Below are positions 15,622-19,293 of a stretch of 19,293 bases of DNA, one piece after another. The DNA is from JALYIM01 sp040003205 (GTDB taxonomy: Bacteria > Acidobacteriota > Terriglobia > Terriglobales > Acidobacteriaceae): contig JBDUDA010000025.1 in assembly GCA_040003205.1 (NCBI GenBank), positions 1 to 19,293 on the forward strand, read 5' to 3'. A program made the translations under genes and the position numbers. The notes beneath the pieces are model-generated. The model had not been told where the DNA came from. It saw nothing but the letters and a program-made list of their open reading frames with translations, and did not search any database. Numbering within the stretch: position 1 is the first letter of the stretch; the number at the start of each line of letters is the position of its first letter.

Positions 15622-17415
15622 GTGAACTGGAAAAATCTCAGAAATACCAGCATGAACAACGCACTCGCAACCTTGGCGATTATTGGGGTAATTCTGAGTG
15701 CCATCCCCTCCGCCCGTGCCGGCACCTACGACGGACCGGCGGAATTGCCTCGCGTATACATTCAGAGCTCACTTGCGAACACGCCAGCACCGGGCAAGAC
15801 TTTGACCGTCGCCGCAGGGGGAAGCATTCAGGCCGCATTGAACCAGGCCAGTTGTGGAGACACGATTCGGCTGCAAGCGGGCGCTACCTTCACCGGCGTG
15901 TACATTTTCCCGGCAAAGAAATGCGATAACGCGCACTGGATCATTGTCCGGACCAGCGCTCCCGATACCAGCCTTCCGCCCGAAGGCACGCGCATAAAAC
16001 CATGCTATGCAGGCGTGAGCTCACTTCCCGCGCGGCCGGCATTCAATTGCACTTCCACGGCGAATGTGATGGTGAAGCTTGTGATGGGGACAAATTTCGG
16101 CTCGGGACCAATCGTCTTCGCACCCGGGGCGAATCATTACCGCCTGATTGGTATCGAGGTCACGCGCCGACCGGGCGCCTACATTATTTACAATTTGGCT
16201 TTTGTCTCCATCGGCGGTTCCGCCAGCTACCTCGTATTCGACCGCGTGTGGATGCATGGCACAACGAACGATGACACCAGCCGTGGCGTGCTGCTTTCGG
16301 GCCTCTCCAACGTTGCCATCGTGGATTCGTTCTTTACGGATTTTCACTGCACTGCCCTCACGGGAGCGTGCTCGGATGCGCAAGCCATTCTGGGCGGGAT
16401 CGGGAATATTCCCAGTAGTACCTATAAAATCGTGGACAACTTTTTAGAGGCTTCCACGGAAAACATTATGTTCGGCGGAGGCAACTCACCTTCCGCGCCC
16501 GCGGATATTGAAATCCGGCGTAACCACTTTTTCAAACCGCTGTCATGGATGAAGGGACAGCCGAATTTTGTCGCGGGAAATAGCGGTAATCCTTTCACTG
16601 TCAAAAACTTCTTTGAATTGAAGAACGCTCAGAGAGTCTTGTTCGAAGGAAACATTCTGGAGAATACCTGGGGCGGATTCTCCCAGACTGGCTTCGCGAT
16701 GCTGCTTACTCCCAAAAACCAAATGATAAATGGAATCAACATTTGCCCCTTGTGCGAAGTCACCGATATTACTGTCCGCTATTCCACGATCAGCCACGTA
16801 GCTGGGGGATTCCAAATTGCGAACGGGGTCGCCGGAAGTGCCGGCGCGCTAGCCGGGGAGCGGTACAGCATTCATGACGTCGTAGTCGACGACATCGACG
16901 GAGCCAAATACAAGGGTCCTAGTTTGTTCGCTCAGATCTCGTCGGCAGCGGGCGCTCCATTGCTGAACAACGTCTCAATCGGTCATGTCACCGCGTTTGC
17001 TCCCAACACTATATTTATGGTCGGTAACCCCGCCTCAGCCCCAAAAATACCCAACCTCATTGTGACGAATAGTATTTTTAACGCCAGCCCATATCCCGTA
17101 TGGTCCACCGGGGGCACCAGTAACTGCGCCGCTCCCGACGTCCCACTGACAACTTTCAAAGCTTGTTTCAGCCCTTACCTGTTCACTGGAAATACCATGT
17201 TCGCGCCCACGAAAAACTTCCCCAGCACGTCGTGGCCGAGCGGAAATTACTTTCCCAGTAGCGCCGCTGCGGTTGGCTTCGTCAATTACAACAACGGCAA
17301 CGGAGGCAATTACCAACTCACAACCGCCAGTCCGTATAAAGCCAGAGCCACAGACGGAAAGAATATTGGCGCCGACATCGTTACCATCAATCAGCTGACC
17401 GCCAAAGTTTATTGA
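15622..17415 (+). CDS. Secreted right-handed beta-helix protein
   Basis: 597 residues from GTG at 15622, chosen because AGGAG lies 5 nt upstream. A later ATG at 15652 in frame lacks such a site. The signal peptide is about 1-33 (NNALATLAIIGVILSAIPSARA). 'VAAGGSIQAALNQASCGDTIRLQAG' is the typical entry to a pectin-lyase-like parallel beta-helix. It is followed by repeated short-strand turns such as 'YLVFDRVWMHGTTND', 'YKIVDNFLEASTENIMFGGG' and 'VLFEGNILENTWGGFSQTG', which run to about 470. Cys pairs (76/101 and 135/142 regions) suggest disulfides, as in an exported protein. The fold is shared by polysaccharide lyases and hydrolases, but no specific catalytic motif is recognised. A role at cell-surface polysaccharide is inference. 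Confidence 0.82.
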   Translation: MNWKNLRNTSMNNALATLAIIGVILSAIPSARAGTYDGPAELPRVYIQSSLANTPAPGKTLTVAAGGSIQAALNQASCGDTIRLQAGATFTGVYIFPAKKCDNAHWIIVRTSAPDTSLPPEGTRIKPCYAGVSSLPARPAFNCTSTANVMVKLVMGTNFGSGPIVFAPGANHYRLIGIEVTRRPGAYIIYNLAFVSIGGSASYLVFDRVWMHGTTNDDTSRGVLLSGLSNVAIVDSFFTDFHCTALTGACSDAQAILGGIGNIPSSTYKIVDNFLEASTENIMFGGGNSPSAPADIEIRRNHFFKPLSWMKGQPNFVAGNSGNPFTVKNFFELKNAQRVLFEGNILENTWGGFSQTGFAMLLTPKNQMINGINICPLCEVTDITVRYSTISHVAGGFQIANGVAGSAGALAGERYSIHDVVVDDIDGAKYKGPSLFAQISSAAGAPLLNNVSIGHVTAFAPNTIFMVGNPASAPKIPNLIVTNSIFNASPYPVWSTGGTSNCAAPDVPLTTFKACFSPYLFTGNTMFAPTKNFPSTSWPSGNYFPSSAAAVGFVNYNNGNGGNYQLTTASPYKARATDGKNIGADIVTINQLTAKVY

Positions 17416-17450
17416 GAGCTTTGCTGCAGCAAGCGTGCGCGACCTGTGCC

Positions 17451-17486
17451 AGAATAACTGGGTGCTGCGAAAGAGCCAGTTATTCT
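17451..17486 (+). promoter_or_regulatory. Strong hairpin whose loop contains the likely GTG start codon
   Basis: AGAATAACTGG (17451-17461) pairs perfectly with CCAGTTATTCT (17476-17486), closing a 14-base loop at 17462-17475 that begins with GTG. A TTTTT run follows at 17492-17496, so the structure may also act as a weak terminator of the beta-helix gene. Whether it controls translation or termination is inference. Confidence 0.55.
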
Positions 17487-18073
17487 CCACGTTTTTGTTA
17501 AGCATTACACTCAATGCATTTGGACAGGCCGCGCTCGAAACACCAACCTACACGCCAGTCACCGCCCATCAGCGGCTTGCCTGGTTCGCGAATAGTACGG
17601 TGGGAGCCAGGGCCTTAACTGCGGGAGCGTTCGCCGCCGGCTTCGGTACCGCTCGGGACGCCCCTCACGAGTACGGCCCGCATTGGCAGGGATTTGGCGA
17701 ACGCTACGGGATGCGGCTCACGGGAGTTTCCACCGGGAACGCAATGGAAGCCTCGCTGGGCGCGTTTTGGGGCGAAGACCCACGATATTTTCGAGTGGCG
17801 AATCTTCCCTTTAAAAGTCGCGTGCGTCACGTCGTGCTGACCACCTTCACTGCGCCCCGCAACGACGGTCACTTTGCGCCCGCCTATGCTCGCTATCTAG
17901 CCACAGCCGGGAATAACTTTCTTGCGAATACCTGGAGGCCTGACAGCGAAGCTAAAACCAGTAACGCCGTTACCCGCGCCCTCTGGGGATTCGTGGGCCG
18001 CATGGGTAGCAGCGCATTCATGGAATTCTGGCCTGACGTACAAGCGCGCATCTTTCGGACTAAGCAACGCTAA
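17462..18073 (+). CDS. Probable exported protein of unknown function
   Basis: 203 residues from GTG at 17462, which gives a clean signal peptide (LRKSQLFSTFLLSITLNAFG). A GTG at 17435 in the same frame adds nine residues and would spoil the N-terminus. Neither has a good Shine-Dalgarno sequence, so the start is uncertain. The mature protein has Gly/Ala-rich hydrophobic stretches ('STVGARALTAGAFAAGFGTA') and aromatic motifs ('FGERYGMRLTGVSTGNAMEA', 'GAFWGEDPRYFR', 'SSAFMEFWPDV'). These suggest association with the envelope, possibly the outer membrane. I do not recognise a named family. It follows the beta-helix gene by 46 bp, so the two may be co-transcribed. Confidence 0.75.
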   Translation: MLRKSQLFSTFLLSITLNAFGQAALETPTYTPVTAHQRLAWFANSTVGARALTAGAFAAGFGTARDAPHEYGPHWQGFGERYGMRLTGVSTGNAMEASLGAFWGEDPRYFRVANLPFKSRVRHVVLTTFTAPRNDGHFAPAYARYLATAGNNFLANTWRPDSEAKTSNAVTRALWGFVGRMGSSAFMEFWPDVQARIFRTKQR

Positions 18074-18145
18074 AGCCTGAGGGCTCAGACGGCACGGTGA
18101 CTCATCTCTCGATATCGTCTGAAATATATGCTTCGACATTCCCCG

Positions 18146-18151
18146 TATAAT
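18146..18151 (+). promoter_or_regulatory. Consensus -10 box just upstream of trpC
   Basis: A perfect TATAAT lies 11 nt before the trpC ATG (18163). No matching -35 hexamer is evident at 16-18 bp. Initiation about 7 nt downstream of this box would give a leader of only a few bases, consistent with the absence of a Shine-Dalgarno sequence at trpC. Confidence 0.5.
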
Positions 18152-18162
18152 GGACGATTCTC

Positions 18163-18981
18163 ATGGCTATTAGCCTCGATCAGATCGTTGCCTCCACGCG
18201 CGAGCGGGTCGCGCAAAGTAAGCGGGCCACGTCTGTGCAGCAACTGGAGCGGCAATCGCAGCTCCACGTTCCACGCGGATTCCGCCGAGCGCTGCTCCAA
18301 ACCAGCGCAACTGGCATAGCGGTGATCGCTGAGCTAAAGAAGGCTTCTCCGTCACGCGGGGTGATTCGAGCTGATTTCAATCCTGAAGATCTTGCACGCG
18401 AGTTGGAGAAAGCTGGGGCAGCCGCATTTTCGGTATTGACCGACGAGAAATACTTTCAGGGATCGCTCGTCAATCTGCAACTCGCATCGCAGAGCACGAA
18501 ACTTCCTTGTTTGCGAAAGGATTTTATCCTGGACGAGTTTCAGGTTCTTGAAGCCCGTGCCCACCGCGCGGATGCGATTTTGCTGATTATGGCTGCGCTG
18601 TCTGACTCTGAACTGAGAGTGTTAAGCGGGAGAGCCCTCGAGCTCGAACTCGACGTTCTTTGCGAAGTGCATGATGAAACGGAGTTGAGCCGGGCGGTGA
18701 ATGCGGGATGCAATGTGATTGGCGTGAACAGCCGCGATCTGCGGACCTTCGATGTGAGTCTCGATACAGCTCTGCGACTTGCCAACGCCATCCCCGACAA
18801 TGCACTTCGCGTGGCAGAAAGCGGAATTCACGACGGCGCGGATATTGCAAAGCTGCGCGCCGCTGGATATCAGGCGTTCCTGATCGGTGAAGCTCTGATG
18901 AAAGCGCCCTCGCCGGGCGCGGCCTTGAAGTCGCTCATTGTCGAGGCTGAAATTGCCGTGTCGAATTCGGTGTCCTGCTGA
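18163..18981 (+). CDS. trpC: Indole-3-glycerol phosphate synthase
   Basis: 272 residues, normal for a monofunctional TrpC. It converts 1-(2-carboxyphenylamino)-1-deoxyribulose 5-phosphate to indole-3-glycerol phosphate in cytosolic tryptophan synthesis. The (beta/alpha)8 barrel motifs are all present in order: 'AELKKASPSRG' (Glu57, Lys59), 'VLTDEKYFQGS', 'LRKDFI' (Lys119), 'LCEVHDE' (Glu168), 'GVNSRDLRTF' (Asn189), 'VAESGI' (Glu219, Ser220) and the phosphate-binding 'FLIGEALM'. They align with the catalytic residues known from the family. The ATG has no Shine-Dalgarno sequence. trpF follows after 36 bp, a common pairing. Confidence 0.97.
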   Translation: MAISLDQIVASTRERVAQSKRATSVQQLERQSQLHVPRGFRRALLQTSATGIAVIAELKKASPSRGVIRADFNPEDLARELEKAGAAAFSVLTDEKYFQGSLVNLQLASQSTKLPCLRKDFILDEFQVLEARAHRADAILLIMAALSDSELRVLSGRALELELDVLCEVHDETELSRAVNAGCNVIGVNSRDLRTFDVSLDTALRLANAIPDNALRVAESGIHDGADIAKLRAAGYQAFLIGEALMKAPSPGAALKSLIVEAEIAVSNSVSC

Positions 18982-19017
18982 TCGCAGCGCCGGACCTGGC
19001 ATCCATTTTGAATTCTT

Positions 19018-19293
19018 ATGACTTGGGCGAAGATTTGTGGCATTACCAATTTCGAAGATGCAAAAACGGCGGTCGATGCCGGCGCGGACGCCCTGGGCTT
19101 CATTTTCTATGAAAAGAGCCCGCGAAATATTTCTGCGAACGCTGCGCGTGAAATCGTAGCCAAATTACCTGGTGGCATCGAGAACGTCGGAGTGTTCGTT
19201 GAGGGGACTGGTACGCCTAAGGCGTGGTTCGAAACTGCCGCATTCGCTGGATTGTCGTCTCTACAAATCTATATCGGTTTCACAGGAGAAAGC
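19018..19293 (+). CDS. trpF: Phosphoribosylanthranilate isomerase, 5' part (cut by window end)
   Basis: ATG at 19018 opens a frame that is still open at the last base (92 codons). The N-terminus 'MTWAKICGITNFEDA' carries the TrpF signature KICG with the catalytic Cys at residue 7. It is followed by 'GADALGFIFYEKSPRNI' and 'VGVFVEG', both typical of the barrel. The second catalytic residue, an Asp near 126, lies outside the window. TrpF isomerises phosphoribosylanthranilate to the TrpC substrate, which agrees with its place 36 bp after trpC. No Shine-Dalgarno sequence is seen before ATG. Confidence 0.93.
   Translation, partial: MTWAKICGITNFEDAKTAVDAGADALGFIFYEKSPRNISANAAREIVAKLPGGIENVGVFVEGTGTPKAWFETAAFAGLSSLQIYIGFTGES

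Noticed and set aside
17421..17432. Perfect 12-bp palindrome TTGCTGCAGCAA after the beta-helix gene
   Set aside because: Short, no loop for a stable hairpin and no T-tract; may be chance.

Overview
The window looks like a chromosomal segment of an acidobacterium (Acidobacteriota, Koribacter/Terriglobia-like). This is inferred from the gene families and not from a marker gene. It carries two very large TonB-receptor-like proteins, each with an N-terminal carboxypeptidase-regulatory domain and a plug of the 'LPLNGR' type. It also has a GH3 beta-glucosidase, a cyclic-nucleotide-domain/DUF1003 fusion, secreted proteins, trpC-trpF, and palindromic interspersed repeats. No CRISPR array, rRNA, tRNA or transposase gene was seen.

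Layout. 1-266: REP-like palindromic repeats. 273-4355 (minus strand): a probable three-gene operon coding for a small secreted three-Cys protein, a TonB-like receptor with an EF-hand-like loop, and an AhpD-like peroxidase-related protein. The last gene is split by an in-frame TGA that falls exactly on the second redox Cys of the CxxC site. A hairpin matching the bacterial SECIS rules lies just downstream of the TGA, so I annotate one selenoprotein rather than two fragments. 4591-4973 (minus): a GlsB/YeaQ-type membrane stress protein with a clear promoter and terminator. 5145-9972 (plus): a small basic protein, a secreted GH3 glycosidase and an AsmA-family protein, closed by a bidirectional terminator. 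10046-13539 (minus): a second TonB-like receptor broken by a single-base deletion. 13540-14470: regulatory and repeat-rich sequence, including an operator-like dyad, a short hypothetical gene and a 192-bp nested palindrome. 14471-18073 (plus): the cNMP/DUF1003 protein, a secreted beta-helix protein and a probable exported protein whose likely GTG start sits in a hairpin loop. 18163-19293 (plus): trpC and the 5' part of trpF, cut by the window end.

How the genes fit together. The receptors, the GH3 enzyme and the beta-helix protein suggest capture and breakdown of polymers at the outer membrane. The selenoprotein gene starts 10 bases after the stop of the first receptor and its ribosome-binding site overlaps that stop, which suggests translational coupling. 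trpC-trpF is the housekeeping tryptophan pair. The most notable item is the candidate Sec-containing AhpD-like enzyme, which ordinary gene calling would split in two.
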